DNA of 64,000 nucleotides from positions 62,001-126,000 of the forward strand of contig NZ_ATFK01000005.1 in the NCBI RefSeq assembly GCF_000413475.1, in the 5' to 3' direction. The stretch is from Streptococcus intermedius SK54 = ATCC 27335 (GTDB lineage Bacteria > Bacillota > Bacilli > Lactobacillales > Streptococcaceae). Both the position numbers and the translations under genes were made by a program. This document shows positions 55,836-64,000 of this stretch, one piece after another (positions within the stretch are counted from its first letter, which is position 1; every line of letters begins with the position of its first letter). The notes under the pieces were generated by a model, which worked only from the letters and a program-made list of their open reading frames with translations, made no database searches and was not told where the DNA came from.

Positions 55836-56800
55836 AAAATTCAAGTTTAAGTTGGCCCCTTGTAAAACCAGTCTAGGAGATTTGTAATCCAATACTTTCT
55901 TTGGCTAGTTATTTATCCAATTTTCGATAAATGCGACTTGTTTCTGAGTCGCATTTTTGCTTCCTTTAGCTAACCAACGCCTAATGAGCCTGTTGTGGTT
56001 CTCATTGGTTCCTCTCTCCCAAGACGAATACGGGTGAGCGTAATAATAAATATGCTTAGGGTCAAAAACATCCGCTAAGTGGCTAAATTCTGTATCATTA
56101 TCCGCCATAATAGAATGAATCTGGTAGTTTTTCAGAATTGTTCTCAAAGCTTGATTAACCGAATAAGTTGATTTGTCGGGAATAAGTCGAATGATTTGAT
56201 AGCGACTCTTTCTATCGGTTAGAGTTAGGAGACACTCGTTTTTAGCTCGTGTCTGAGTGACTGTATCAATCTCGTAGCGCCCAGTTTCCAATCGCTGATT
56301 GACGGCTTCTGGTCTCTCCTCAATAGACTTTCCAACAGGCTTAAAGTTAGGACTCGCTTGCTTCTTCTTAGCCTTTCCTTTATGTGGATAAAGCAGGTCG
56401 CCCTCGGTCAAACCTAATTGTCCATGGTGAAACCTAGTAATAGATTGTTGTGATAGGAACCGTGACACCTTTTATCTTCACCATCATTTCAGGAGAGTAG
56501 TTCTGTTTGATATAGTGAACAATCTTTTCTTTCAATTCCATCGTCAAAGAGCTCCGCTTAACAGAGTGTTTGCGGTTGTTTTCATAAACTTCTTGTGCAA
56601 AGTCAGCTGAATAAATCAATTCAAACTTTGCTGCCTGACTTGTCCACACTTTACTTCATTGTGTATGGTTTGAGGAGCTTTAGCTAATCTTCTAGCGATT
56701 TCACGATTGGAATGTCCTTCTTGAAGCCAACGCTCCATATTTCTACGATCAGCTAGTGTTAAATGTTTTCCTTTTGGTGTATAATAAGTCTTGCATCTCA
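55836..56800 (-). pseudogene. IS30-family transposase, multiply disrupted
   Basis: On the minus strand the pieces read KHLTLADRRNMERWLQEGHSNREIARRLAKAPQTIHNEV (N-terminal HTH), then after a frameshift AAKFELIYSADFAQEVYENNRKHSVKRSSLTMELKEKIVHYIKQNYSPEMM. After another shift the DDE domain follows (YEIDTVTQT, IMADNDTEF, WERGTNENHNRLIRRW). A TAG interrupts the end (WINN-stop-PKKVLDYKSP). DNDTEF replaces the usual DNGTEF. It cannot make an active transposase. Confidence 0.85.
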
Positions 56801-56924
56801 GAGTCCTTCTAATGTGTTTGTGGTGAATTACATTATATCTCTCTGAGATGGTTTTTTATACCCTTTAGTAGTTAACTTCATTTTAGAACTTTCAGATAAG
56901 ATTAAAAATGACCTATGAACATTT

Positions 56925-57222
56925 GAATCATGAAGCAGTATTGTTTTTCTGGTTGTCAAACCTTATTTTCAGACTGTTTAAAAAATTTCTTAAGCATAAA
57001 CAATACATCCACAAAGCCATTAGATTCAGATTATTCAAATGCAAAACTAGAAGCCAAAAACATGCTTAGCAAAGACATAAAACGTCAGGGGTTCGGCTTT
57101 CAAAATTTTTAAAACTTTAAGAAGCGTATTTTTATCACACTAAACATTAAAAAAGAAAAGACCAATATGATCCTTTCTCGATGTTAGCTTCTTGTCACCC
57201 ACTACAGTTGACAAAGAGCCGA
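56925..57222 (+). pseudogene. ISL3-family transposase 3' remnant with terminal repeat
   Basis: Pieces in two frames match the end of ISL3-type (IS1167-like) transposases: AVLFFWLSNLIFRLFKKFLKHKQYI and DYSNAKLEAKNMLSKDIKRQGFGFQNF, then a TAA in place of a Glu codon, then NFKKRIFITLNIKKEKTNMILSRC. Next, 57193-57222 reads CTTGTCACCCACTACAGTTGACAAAGAGCC, which fits an ISL3 terminal inverted repeat (GGCTCTTTGTCAACTG on the other strand). The 5' part of the element is gone. Confidence 0.78.
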
Positions 57223-57235
57223 TTTTTCTGTCTAA

Positions 57236-57661
57236 CTTTTGAGGTATAGGTCAAGTTTTTCTCAAATTGCAACTAAGATTAGTATCCATAGAGAATTGAA
57301 GCGTTGTCCAAAACAGTATTCAACTGAAAGAGCTCAAAAACTCACGAAGAATTAGCTAAACAAACAAGACTATCTCCAAAAGAATTCCTAAAGACCTTCA
57401 CTTTGGATAGAAGAAAAGAGTTTGCCTGTTACCTTTTGGTTAAACAAAGGGAGATTCCATTTTATTTTGTGGATACTTATTCATCTTGTTAAAGAAGAAG
57501 CAATGAGAATGCCAATAAGCTTCTTCGTGAGTATTCTCCTAAGACAAACGATTTAGCAACAGTTACTGAAAAAGCGCTTAGTGATACCTTACTGCTTATT
57601 AATTTCGTCCCCAAAAATGTTTTGGTTACAAGCCAGCTTTTGAAGCACTTAGAGATGAGTT
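57236..57661 (+). pseudogene. Second IS30-like transposase remnant
   Basis: Scattered frames on the plus strand resemble IS30-family transposases: IHRELKRCPK..YSTERAQKLT near the start, YFVDTYSSC in the middle, and NENANKLLREYSPKTNDLATVTEKALSDTL followed by a frame-shifted INF(R)P-KCFGYKPAFEALRDEF. Several stops and deletions make it non-functional. It is in the opposite orientation to the first IS30 copy. Confidence 0.65.
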
Positions 57662-57801
57662 TTCAAAATGTTGTATATTGCAATTTTTCAATAATGAACG
57701 TTTTCAAGGTCGTTGTTTGATCTTTTATTATTTTATTGCTACCTGCTATGCTAAGGAGTAGTTCGGATAAACAGAGGAATTTTGTAGAGATAAAGTCTTT
57801 T

Positions 57802-58596
57802 CTAGTTATCAATTTGAGGCACAATCGTTTGTAAGTGTTCAAGGATGGCCTGTAATGCTGCAACTGTTTTCTTTGTTTGATGAGGTTGGTAGAGTAGTTG
57901 GAAATAGTCGCGAATAGTTTCTTCAAAGTACTTAGGAAGAAGAGCACAATTGGTCTTTGCGTAGTCCAGCATTCGTTTTTCACCAGGATGGGTTTGCTCA
58001 TTGAGTGCAAACAACAAGTCAAAGTAGGACGCAAAAAATTCACTCGTACGATGATTCATACTGAGAAGATCTTGACGTTTGATAGCTTTTTCTATTTGGT
58101 TAGAGAAGGCTGGCATGGCCTGATCTAGCAAAAGGAGCTGTCTTTCAATGATATTTTTTTTGAGTTTTTGAGGATAGGGAATCTGATAGGCTTTTTGAAG
58201 AGAAGCATAGCGCCCATTCGAATCGTATACGATCTTGCTGTGGAGTAGATTGTGCCACATACAGGTTGTATAAGCATTTTGAGCTTTGTGTTGAAAAACG
58301 GTTGTGTTCAATTCTTGTTCAAACGACTCCAATGAACGATAGATCAACTCGATTTGGATACCGTTGTTTAACACGCAGTCGTCCTCTAATTCCCAAAACT
58401 GGTTTCCAATTTCCATATAGGAGCAATAGTTGCTAAGAATGATTTGACGAGTTTTCTCGTCAATAGGTGAGTTAAGATAGACATAGACATCATAGTCAGA
58501 ATTTTGATCGTAGTCTTGTCCTGCACGTGAACCACCAAGAGCGATAGCTTCTACTTGTTCCAGTTGAGAGAATTCTTTGTAAAGTTCGTGGATCAT
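57802..58596 (-). CDS. Nucleotidyltransferase-domain protein (DUF4037-like)
   Basis: A 264-residue protein with a polymerase-beta-type nucleotidyltransferase N-terminus: ALGGSRAGQDYDQNSDYDVYVYL has the GGS and DxD metal motif, with the third Asp/Glu probably in IQIELIY. An all-helical C-terminal domain follows. The architecture is like aminoglycoside/lincosamide nucleotidyltransferases, but the acceptor is unknown and resistance should not be assumed. AAAGGAG precedes the ATG. Confidence 0.82.
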   Translation of the reverse strand: MIHELYKEFSQLEQVEAIALGGSRAGQDYDQNSDYDVYVYLNSPIDEKTRQIILSNYCSYMEIGNQFWELEDDCVLNNGIQIELIYRSLESFEQELNTTVFQHKAQNAYTTCMWHNLLHSKIVYDSNGRYASLQKAYQIPYPQKLKKNIIERQLLLLDQAMPAFSNQIEKAIKRQDLLSMNHRTSEFFASYFDLLFALNEQTHPGEKRMLDYAKTNCALLPKYFEETIRDYFQLLYQPHQTKKTVAALQAILEHLQTIVPQIDN

Positions 58597-58617
58597 TGTT
58601 TTTGCTCCTTTTTTATT

Positions 58618-59013
58618 TTACGATTTTAAATGTGTTGTTAATTCCAGTAAATTACCTTCGGGATCAGATACAATTGCTTCATAGTACCCATCACCAGTTG
58701 TTCTCGGACCGGATTGAATGGGAAAACCATCTTCTTCAAAGCGTTTTGCAAATGCATCAACATCCGCTTTGTCTCCTACAGCAATAGCTAAATGGTAAAA
58801 TCCAAAACTATTTTTATTCTTTTCTACAATATCTGGACGATGACAAAGTTCTAGACGTGCACCATTTTCAAAATTCAAAAAGTAAGATGAGAATTCTGTT
58901 TTAGGATTATAATATTTTTTCGTTGCAACGGCATTAAAGTATTTTTCATAAAAAGATTTCATTTTTCCTAAATCATTTACCCAAACACCTACGTGTTCAA
59001 TAGAGATTGTCAT
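58618..59013 (-). CDS. VOC-family (glyoxalase/bleomycin-resistance fold) protein
   Basis: A 131-residue VOC protein with two beta-alpha-beta-beta-beta repeats: SIEHVGVWVNDLGKMKSFYEKYFN and FGFYHLAIAVGDKADVDAFAKRFEEDG. Metal-ligand candidates are His7, Glu in RLELCHRP, His in GFYHLAIAV and Glu in NLLELTTH. The four-ligand pattern fits a lactoylglutathione-lyase-like metalloenzyme, but the substrate cannot be told. AAAGGA precedes the ATG. Confidence 0.87.
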   Translation of the reverse strand: MTISIEHVGVWVNDLGKMKSFYEKYFNAVATKKYYNPKTEFSSYFLNFENGARLELCHRPDIVEKNKNSFGFYHLAIAVGDKADVDAFAKRFEEDGFPIQSGPRTTGDGYYEAIVSDPEGNLLELTTHLKS

Positions 59014-59114
59014 TGTGTTATCCTTTCTTGTTAAATTATAGTTATCTTTGATAAAATATCAAACGATAAGATAAAATGGAATAAAGAGTGAGGTAGATAC
59101 AACAGAATATAAAA

Positions 59115-59666
59115 CTATAGATGCATTAAGAATTGAATATAGTCAGAAGCACTTTTTTCAATTTCCTCCTCTTTAGAAAAATACGCCTCACCCGGTATCT
59201 TCTCTGAACCATAAAAAGTAAAGAAATCACGATAATTTCCACGACAATAAAATTTAAATAAAATCTTAAAAGGAACTAATACTTGTTCAAGAGTATAATG
59301 ATATTTTCCATCAAGTTGATAATCTTTCTCCTGAATCCCAGCGGATACCGCCAATGCTATTTTTCTATTTTGTAATTTATCTCCTCCATTTTTACCATAG
59401 GACCAACCATAGATTAACACATCATCTATCCACTTTTTTAGTAATGATGGACTAGAGAAATTAAATATAGGAAATTGAAAAACTAAGTTTTGATGAGACT
59501 CGACTAATTTTTGCTCTCTTTTTACATTGATATTGCTGTCAGGATATTCTTTATATAATTCATGAATGGTGTATTCTTCCGGGTATTTTCTCAATTCCTC
59601 AATCCAACGTTTATTAATAATTGAATGTTCTATATCTGGGTGTGTTACTATGACTAACGTTTTCAT
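59115..59666 (-). CDS. NAD(P)H-dependent FMN oxidoreductase (flavodoxin fold, KefF/MdaB-like)
   Basis: A 183-residue flavodoxin-fold protein of the NQO/KefF/MdaB group. The N-terminus MKTLVIVTHPDIEHSIINKRWIEELR binds FMN phosphate. VFQFPIFNFSSPSLLKKWIDDVLIYGWSYG and ALAVSAG are the other family blocks. It probably carries out two-electron reduction of quinones or electrophiles. GGAGGAAA precedes the ATG. Confidence 0.88.
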   Translation of the reverse strand: MKTLVIVTHPDIEHSIINKRWIEELRKYPEEYTIHELYKEYPDSNINVKREQKLVESHQNLVFQFPIFNFSSPSLLKKWIDDVLIYGWSYGKNGGDKLQNRKIALAVSAGIQEKDYQLDGKYHYTLEQVLVPFKILFKFYCRGNYRDFFTFYGSEKIPGEAYFSKEEEIEKSASDYIQFLMHL

Positions 59667-59759
59667 CTATTTTTCCTCCTCCGGATGATTCTACTCCTAG
59701 TATATAGGGAGATAGTGCGGTTATTTTTTGCTTATTTTATCCCATTCACACAAAGTGTA

Positions 59760-59907
59760 GAGAATAGGAATTAAAGTTTTCTGTGTCTTGTTAAGGCAAC
59801 TCCTACTTTCGGTGGAATATATGGGAACTCTGTTCGTGATATAATTCCGTCATTAATTTATTCTTTCAATCTAATACTTCTTAGAATATCAAATGAAATT
59901 ACTCCAA
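59760..59907. other. Debris downstream of the truncated MFS gene
   Basis: On the minus strand a short stretch reads INDGIISRTEFPYIPPKVGVALTRH, which looks like coding debris I cannot place. It abuts the point where the MFS gene loses its C-terminus. Confidence 0.35.
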
Positions 59908-60693
59908 TTAATCAGTGTGGTTCCATTGTAACAAATGACCGTTGTAAAATATCGAAGCGAAGGATGTTGCTGTTTCTGCTGGAATATCTTTGACTACATT
60001 TAACCAACTAGCTGCCCAAAGTCCGGTCGTCTGTTCAAGAGCGCAGTATCCAAAAAAACAAAGCAAAATTTGAGGGGCACCTTGAAGTTTTAATGCTTGG
60101 GAGATTGAAAGAATATCACTATTATATTCTAACTTCATCCCTTGATCTTTTGAAGTCCATAAAGGTAAAGAAATAAATATAATAGTTGTTAATATAACCT
60201 GTATGATTCCAATGATTCTATAACCGACAGGCCAGTCGTAACCACTTGACAAAATCATTCCCATGATATAAGGACCGATAGAAGCCCCTACCCCCCACAT
60301 ACAATGTAGCCAAGATAGATGCCTAGAAGAAAAATGTAATGCTACATAGTTATTTAGTGCACTATCAACTGCCCCTGCCCCTAGACCATAGGGGATGGCC
60401 CACAAGCACAGTTGCCAATATTCTTGACAAAAAGAGAAACCAAATAGGGACAAAGCGGTTAGCCCTACCGAAACTGCCGTCACTCTAGCTGTAGAAAATT
60501 TATGAATTATTTTGTCTGCATTCAAAGAAGAAATTATTGTACAAACAGAAATAATCAGAAAGATGGAGCCTGCTCCGGTAATAGTTGAATTTAAGCTACG
60601 ATACATATTTGGCCAAGCGCTTCCTAAAATAGCATCAGGTAAGCCTAAACTAATAAAGGACAGATAGATGACTGCCAACAACAACGAAATCAT
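59908..60693 (-). pseudogene. MFS transporter, truncated at the C-terminus
   Basis: A 261-residue frame with the N-terminal six helices and about two more of a major facilitator permease of the FucP/sugar:cation-symporter-like type (ISLGLPDAILGSAWPNMYRSL, LCLWAIPYGLGAGAVDSALNNYVALHF). The family is about 390 residues. After TATSFASIFY the pattern is lost (NGHLLQWNHTD-stop), so the last four or so helices are missing. ROK regulator and MFS genes are adjacent, with the transporter presumably the target. Confidence 0.7.
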
Positions 60694-60706
60694 TTAGTCC
60701 TCCTTT

Positions 60707-61690
60707 TCAGATTGTTCTTCTTTTGATTTCTAGAATTTTGTTTTTTCCAATTGATTGAACTCCGTTCAGTATGAACGGGTCTATTTCCGTCAATCTTTCA
60801 AGGATTGGGTGGAATTCTTTAGGAAGATTGGTGTCAGAAATTTCTATATTTTCTTGTAAAGATGGACAATAATATGCAATAGCATCCGGAGCAATGACTG
60901 ATGTTAGTGCTGTTATCTGATTTAACAAAAGAAATGTGAAGTCATTTGAACGTGATTGGCGATTTGCAGGTTTATATCCATTCATGAGATAGCCGACTTC
61001 CCCTGCAAAACCATTTCTTCCACGATGCAATCTTTTATTGATGATAATACCAGAACCGGCAAAATCTGTATCTGGCTGATAGAGAAGGGCCAGTGTTCTA
61101 AATTCTGGGTGAATACTACAATAACCAAGAGAAGCAACATTAACATCATTCTCTAAAACAATGGGGATCGTTGTAAGAGATGAAAGTGACGTTAGAAGAT
61201 TTTTTTGATTGATATGTTCAAAATCAGAATAGATAATTTCTCCTTGTTCTCCAATAATACCAGGAAAACTAAGTACTAATACCTGAATCAGTGGATCATT
61301 AGTAATTAGTTTTTTTACTACATTGTAAATTTCATCTAATGTCCCTGTGGGACTTACTAAAATTTGTTCATAAACTGAATGTCCTCCCAGATTAAATGAG
61401 TTTGCACGTATTTTGTACTGAGAAAAGATGTGACTAAGAATAATGGTTCCAATATGGATATAATCTTCTCTCAATTGATATAATTTTGACTTTCTGCCAC
61501 CAGTTGACCTGGCATTTCCTACAAATTCAATCTCTTCACTATTCTCTAATATTTGTAAGATATTGGTAGTTCCTGCCAGAGAAATCCCTGTTTGACTGGA
61601 TAACTGATTCTTGGTCCATGTTCCTCCTTGATAAAAACAGGATCGTACTTTGTGAATATTTTCTTGCTTTAAATCAATTATTTTTGCCAT
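60707..61690 (-). CDS. ROK-family transcriptional regulator
   Basis: A 327-residue ROK (NagC/XylR-type) repressor. It has an N-terminal HTH (QENIHKVRSCFYQGGTWTKNQLSSQTGISLAGTTNILQILENSEEIEFVGNARSTGGRKSKLYQL). The sugar-kinase-like ROK domain (VLSFPGIIGEQGEIIYSD..VLENDVNVASLGYCS..GSGIIINKRLHRGRNGFAGEVGYL) follows. It lacks the zinc Cys cluster and is shorter than most. Start 61690 has AAAGGTGG upstream. It should regulate the MFS transporter just downstream. Confidence 0.88.
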   Translation of the reverse strand: MAKIIDLKQENIHKVRSCFYQGGTWTKNQLSSQTGISLAGTTNILQILENSEEIEFVGNARSTGGRKSKLYQLREDYIHIGTIILSHIFSQYKIRANSFNLGGHSVYEQILVSPTGTLDEIYNVVKKLITNDPLIQVLVLSFPGIIGEQGEIIYSDFEHINQKNLLTSLSSLTTIPIVLENDVNVASLGYCSIHPEFRTLALLYQPDTDFAGSGIIINKRLHRGRNGFAGEVGYLMNGYKPANRQSRSNDFTFLLLNQITALTSVIAPDAIAYYCPSLQENIEISDTNLPKEFHPILERLTEIDPFILNGVQSIGKNKILEIKRRTI

Positions 61691-61703
61691 CTTTCCACCT
61701 TTC

Positions 61704-61751
61704 GACACGTTTTGTCAAAAGTATTGTAGCATATTATATTTTTGTTTGCAA
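61704..61751 (-). promoter_or_regulatory. Promoter and operator of the ROK-MFS operon
   Basis: Minus-strand TTGCAA (61751-61746), 17 bases, TACAAT (61728-61723). Just downstream lies the imperfect palindrome TTTGACA-N5-TGTCGAAA (about 61700-61719), a candidate site for the ROK protein itself. Confidence 0.65.
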
Positions 61752-62031
61752 TAAGATATTTTTAAAAATCTTAGTTTCGCTTTCCTGATTTTAGGAGTGT
61801 TCTCTCTTATAGGAGAGAATAATGCTGTTTTTGATTTATGGCATCAATGTGCTTATGAATTTTTTTAATTCTCAATTTTGTTTGTAGTCACATATTTTCT
61901 AGAGAGAGTAGTTAATGAATAAGCACCACTTACAAAGAGTTAGGGTTAAGGTGTCTAAGATTCTTAGTTTTGGGATGAGTGGTACATATTTTTACGAGTA
62001 TATTATTATGATGGTAAATGGATGTAGTCTG
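61752..62031. other. Intergenic region between divergent ROK and AbrB genes
   Basis: No gene is supported. A 48-codon frame from ATG 61915 runs into the next promoter and has only a poor ribosome site, so I do not call it. Confidence 0.4.
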
Positions 62032-62062
62032 CACTTGTATTATTTAGGACAAGTGGTATAAT
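62032..62062 (+). promoter_or_regulatory. Promoter with dyad operator of the AbrB-ABC operon
   Basis: -35 TTGTAT (62035-62040) and -10 TATAAT (62057-62062) with extended TG, 16-base spacing. A dyad CACTTGT-N10-ACAAGTG (62032-62055) spans the -35 and spacer, so a dimeric regulator would block the polymerase. The AbrB-like protein just downstream is a natural candidate. Confidence 0.7.
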
Positions 62063-62099
62063 TAGTTATACAAATCATACTATAAAGGGGGTAATAGTT

Positions 62100-62312
62100 G
62101 TGAAAGCACCAAAAGGTAAATATGCTTGGACGGCTACAGTTGGAGAAAAAGGTCAAATAGTAATACCAAAACAGGCGCGCGATGTCTTTAATATCAAACC
62201 TGGTGATACGATTCTGCTTCTTGGTGATGAAAAGCGTGGAATTGCCATACCGCCGAAGGGAGCCTTTGCCCACTTGATGGAAATTGCTTTTGAAGAGAAG
62301 GAGGATGAATAA
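62100..62312 (+). CDS. AbrB/MazE-type DNA-binding protein
   Basis: A 70-residue SpoVT-AbrB-domain transcription factor (YAWTATVGEKGQIVIPKQARDVFNIKPGDTILLLGDEKRGIAIPPKG). It starts at GTG 62100 with AAGGGGG 9 bases upstream. It is followed after one base by an ABC ATPase gene, so the operon carries its own small regulator. An autoregulatory role through the CACTTGT..ACAAGTG dyad is inferred. Toxin-antitoxin function is unlikely because the partner genes are transport genes. Confidence 0.87.
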   Translation: MKAPKGKYAWTATVGEKGQIVIPKQARDVFNIKPGDTILLLGDEKRGIAIPPKGAFAHLMEIAFEEKEDE

Positions 62313-62313
62313 A

Positions 62314-63048
62314 ATGAAGTATGTTTTAGAGGTAAATGATATTACAAAAAAATATTCAGCATTTGAATTGAAACCTATAAGTTTTCATACTAAATCAGGT
62401 GAGGTTATGGGATTTATCGGTAGGAATGGAGCAGGTAAGACTACAGCGATTAAATCCATTCTAAATCTTGTTCATCCTGATGCAGGGAATGTCCGTATTC
62501 TTGGAATGGATTATCTGGATAATGAAGATGAAATCAAACAACGAATTGGTTATGCAGTGGGAGGAACCAATTATTATAAAAGAAAAAAATTAAAGGATAT
62601 TGTCGCCATTACTCGTATTTTTTATGATAACTGGGATGATGAATCGTATCGTCATTATCTTGACGCATTTAAACTTGATGAAAATAAGAAAATTATGGAA
62701 CTGTCTGAGGGGATGAAAGTAAAATTTTATCTTACTTTAGCTCTTTCTCATCATGCTAAGCTTTTGATTTTAGATGAGCCGACTAGTGGGCTTGATCCAG
62801 TATCTAGAGATGAGATGAATGAAATCTTTCGAAAACTAGCAGAAAAAGGGGTAGCAATCTTGTTTTCTACTCATATTACTAGTGATTTAGAGAAGTGTGC
62901 AGATACTATTACTTATATAAAAAATGGTGAATTGCTCTTATCTGAGAGAAAAGAGGATTTTATCAGTCATTACACGAAAGAAATAGGGCAGGAATCCACA
63001 CTTGAAGATATTATGGTGCATATTGAAAGGGAAGAGGTGAATTTGTGA
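62314..63048 (+). CDS. ABC transporter ATPase (export type)
   Basis: A 244-residue ATPase. Walker A is GRNGAGKT and Walker B LLILDEPTSGLD, with switch FSTHI. The signature motif is LSEGMKVKF rather than LSGGQ, typical of this ABC-2 class (YtrB/bacitracin-type). The start at 62314 has AAGGAGG upstream; the nearer ATG 62305 is too close to that site. It works with the permease gene that overlaps its stop. The substrate is unknown. Confidence 0.9.
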   Translation: MKYVLEVNDITKKYSAFELKPISFHTKSGEVMGFIGRNGAGKTTAIKSILNLVHPDAGNVRILGMDYLDNEDEIKQRIGYAVGGTNYYKRKKLKDIVAITRIFYDNWDDESYRHYLDAFKLDENKKIMELSEGMKVKFYLTLALSHHAKLLILDEPTSGLDPVSRDEMNEIFRKLAEKGVAILFSTHITSDLEKCADTITYIKNGELLLSERKEDFISHYTKEIGQESTLEDIMVHIEREEVNL

Positions 63049-63698
63049 TGAGAAAACTTCTCTATAAAGAAATGAAACTATCAGCAAATCCTTTGAGTTA
63101 TTGGTTTATAACTTTTTCAGCTATGACGATGATTCCAAGGTATCCTATTCTTGTCGGTTCCTTTTTTATCTGTCTTGGTATTTTTTATACTTATCAACAA
63201 GTCCGAGAATGTGATGACATCACCTACACGGTCATGTTGCCAGTTAGAAAACAAGATGTGGTTACAGCAAAATATTTATTTGTTCTATTTATCGAGTGTA
63301 TAGCTTTCATATTATGTCTTTTTCTGACGATTATTCGGATGAGACTCTTAGGAGATGCCGCACCGTATGTGACAAATCAATTGATGAATGCAAATGCTGC
63401 TTATCTTGGCTATATAATGCTTGTATTTGCAACCTTTAACAGTGTTTTTCTCGCAGGCTTTTTTAAGACAGCTTACAAAATTGGGAAGCCTTTCATCTTA
63501 TTCTGTGTAGCCGGATCTATCATAATATTCATGGGAGAAGTGTTACATTATATTCCCGGTTTGGAAAGCCTAAATGATCCTGCAAATTTAAGCATACTGC
63601 AGGTTGCCATATTGGCGATTGGTATCACCGCGTTTATGTTATGTACTTGGTTTTCTTATCAAAAAGCTGTCAAGGATTTCGAAAGAATTGATTTATGA
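63048..63698 (+). CDS. ABC-2 type permease
   Basis: A 216-residue membrane protein of the ABC-2 family 2 type with about six helices. The typical N-terminus is MRKLLYKEMKLSANPLSYWFI, and CDDITYTVMLPVRKQDVVTAKYLFVLFIE is a family motif. The ATG at 63048 overlaps the ATPase stop. With the ATPase it forms an exporter of the kind linked to lantibiotic or cell-envelope stress, but nothing here fixes the substrate. Confidence 0.88.
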   Translation: MRKLLYKEMKLSANPLSYWFITFSAMTMIPRYPILVGSFFICLGIFYTYQQVRECDDITYTVMLPVRKQDVVTAKYLFVLFIECIAFILCLFLTIIRMRLLGDAAPYVTNQLMNANAAYLGYIMLVFATFNSVFLAGFFKTAYKIGKPFILFCVAGSIIIFMGEVLHYIPGLESLNDPANLSILQVAILAIGITAFMLCTWFSYQKAVKDFERIDL

Positions 63699-63789
63699 CC
63701 GTTAGGGGAATTATGAATTAGATAATCTGTGAAATGTCTGAGTGTCAATCATTTTCGGTTGGCACATGGATTACTTATTTTTACTTTTT

Positions 63790-63818
63790 TTGACAAAATT
63801 ATATTCTAGTGGTAGAAT
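63790..63818 (+). promoter_or_regulatory. Promoter of the last gene
   Basis: TTGACA (63790-63795), 17 bases, TAGAAT (63813-63818) with an extended TG. GAGGAGGAA follows at 63841. Confidence 0.8.
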
Positions 63819-63856
63819 ATATAAAGAAAAATAAATATCAGAGGAGGAAGTTGCCC

Positions 63857-64000
63857 ATGGTTTTTGACTTTAAGAAAGAATTTAAGGAGTTTTATCCAAC
63901 TAAGACAAATCCGATGATTGTTAAGATTCCCAAAATGAATTTTTTAGCAGTTCGAGGTAAAGGAAATCCTAACGAGGAAGGTGGCGAGTATAAGCAAGCT
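63857..64000 (+). CDS. GyrI-like domain protein, 5' part
   Basis: The first 48 codons of a gene that runs off the window: MVFDFKKEFKEFYPTKTNPMIVKIPKMNFLAVRGKGNPNEEGGEYKQA. This matches the N-terminus of GyrI-like small-molecule-binding proteins (DUF/Rob-C fold), often found with transporters and regulators. GAGGAGGAA at 63841 is the ribosome site. Confidence 0.8.
   Translation, partial: MVFDFKKEFKEFYPTKTNPMIVKIPKMNFLAVRGKGNPNEEGGEYKQA

Noticed and set aside
57802..58596. An antibiotic-resistance (aminoglycoside or lincosamide) nucleotidyltransferase
   Set aside because: Only the general nucleotidyltransferase motif is present; no close pattern to a named resistance enzyme is visible.
61915..62061. 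A 48-codon frame before the AbrB gene
   Set aside because: It ends in the promoter of the AbrB operon and has a poor ribosome site.

Overview
The window looks like the chromosome of a Streptococcus. The evidence is an AT-rich Firmicutes gene set (yajC-uppS-cdsA-rseP-proS, pepA-DUF4651-thioredoxin-ytpR, relA-dtd), a ComX cin-box in front of the short competence-type ssbB, a CIRCE element before groESL, a Sca/Psa/Slo-type manganese ABC operon with its own DtxR-family regulator, and 6S RNA beside rarA. An anginosus-group or related oral species is my best guess. The species cannot be fixed from the sequence alone.

Layout. 0.2-9 kb: envelope and housekeeping genes, then folC and a tetrahydrofolate-riboswitch-controlled folate transporter gene. 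9.3-12.2 kb: pepA (minus strand), DUF4651-thioredoxin-ytpR and ssbB. 12.4-19.9 kb: a sensory operon (membrane-anchored sugar-binding protein, histidine kinase, NarL-type regulator, second anchored binding protein) followed by a mannose-family PTS operon. The PTS promoter carries three copies of an ACAAATGTCA-like site. 20-23.1 kb: groES-groEL and queH. 23.3-39.5 kb: a strikingly AT-rich island bounded by 54-bp perfect direct repeats that contain the 3' end of a tRNA-Lys-like gene. It carries a small non-ribosomal peptide synthetase (NRPS) system and, at its right end, decayed conjugative-element genes (umuC-like, virB4-like, integrase C-terminus). 39.7-43.8 kb: an Rrf2-controlled redox regulon (alcohol dehydrogenase, hydrolase, short-chain dehydrogenase, rrf2, interrupted EthD gene), with one palindromic operator at each of three promoters. 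44-52.3 kb: tRNA-Lys(CUU), 6S RNA, rarA, DUF3013, NUDIX, GNAT, prmA, rsmE, relA, dtd. The rarA-rsmE block is visibly richer in G+C. 52.4-55.8 kb: manganese regulator and ABC operon with a clear operator. 55.8-57.7 kb: insertion-sequence debris (IS30, ISL3). 57.8-64 kb: accessory genes (nucleotidyltransferase, VOC protein, flavodoxin-fold reductase, truncated MFS gene with a ROK regulator, AbrB-ABC transporter operon, start of a GyrI-like gene).

The most interesting system is the NRPS island. It has an Rrf2-like regulator, a divergent small membrane protein, C-A-T, a stand-alone heterocyclization-like Cy-T protein with no adenylation domain, a second C-A-T whose binding-pocket code reads as serine, an FtsX/MacB-type ABC exporter, an Sfp-type phosphopantetheinyl transferase and a type II thioesterase. 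I predict a very small, possibly oxazoline-containing, serine peptide, exported by the dedicated ABC transporter. The phosphopantetheinyl transferase reading frame is broken by an apparent one-base loss. The system may therefore be silenced, N-terminally shortened, or mis-sequenced at that point.
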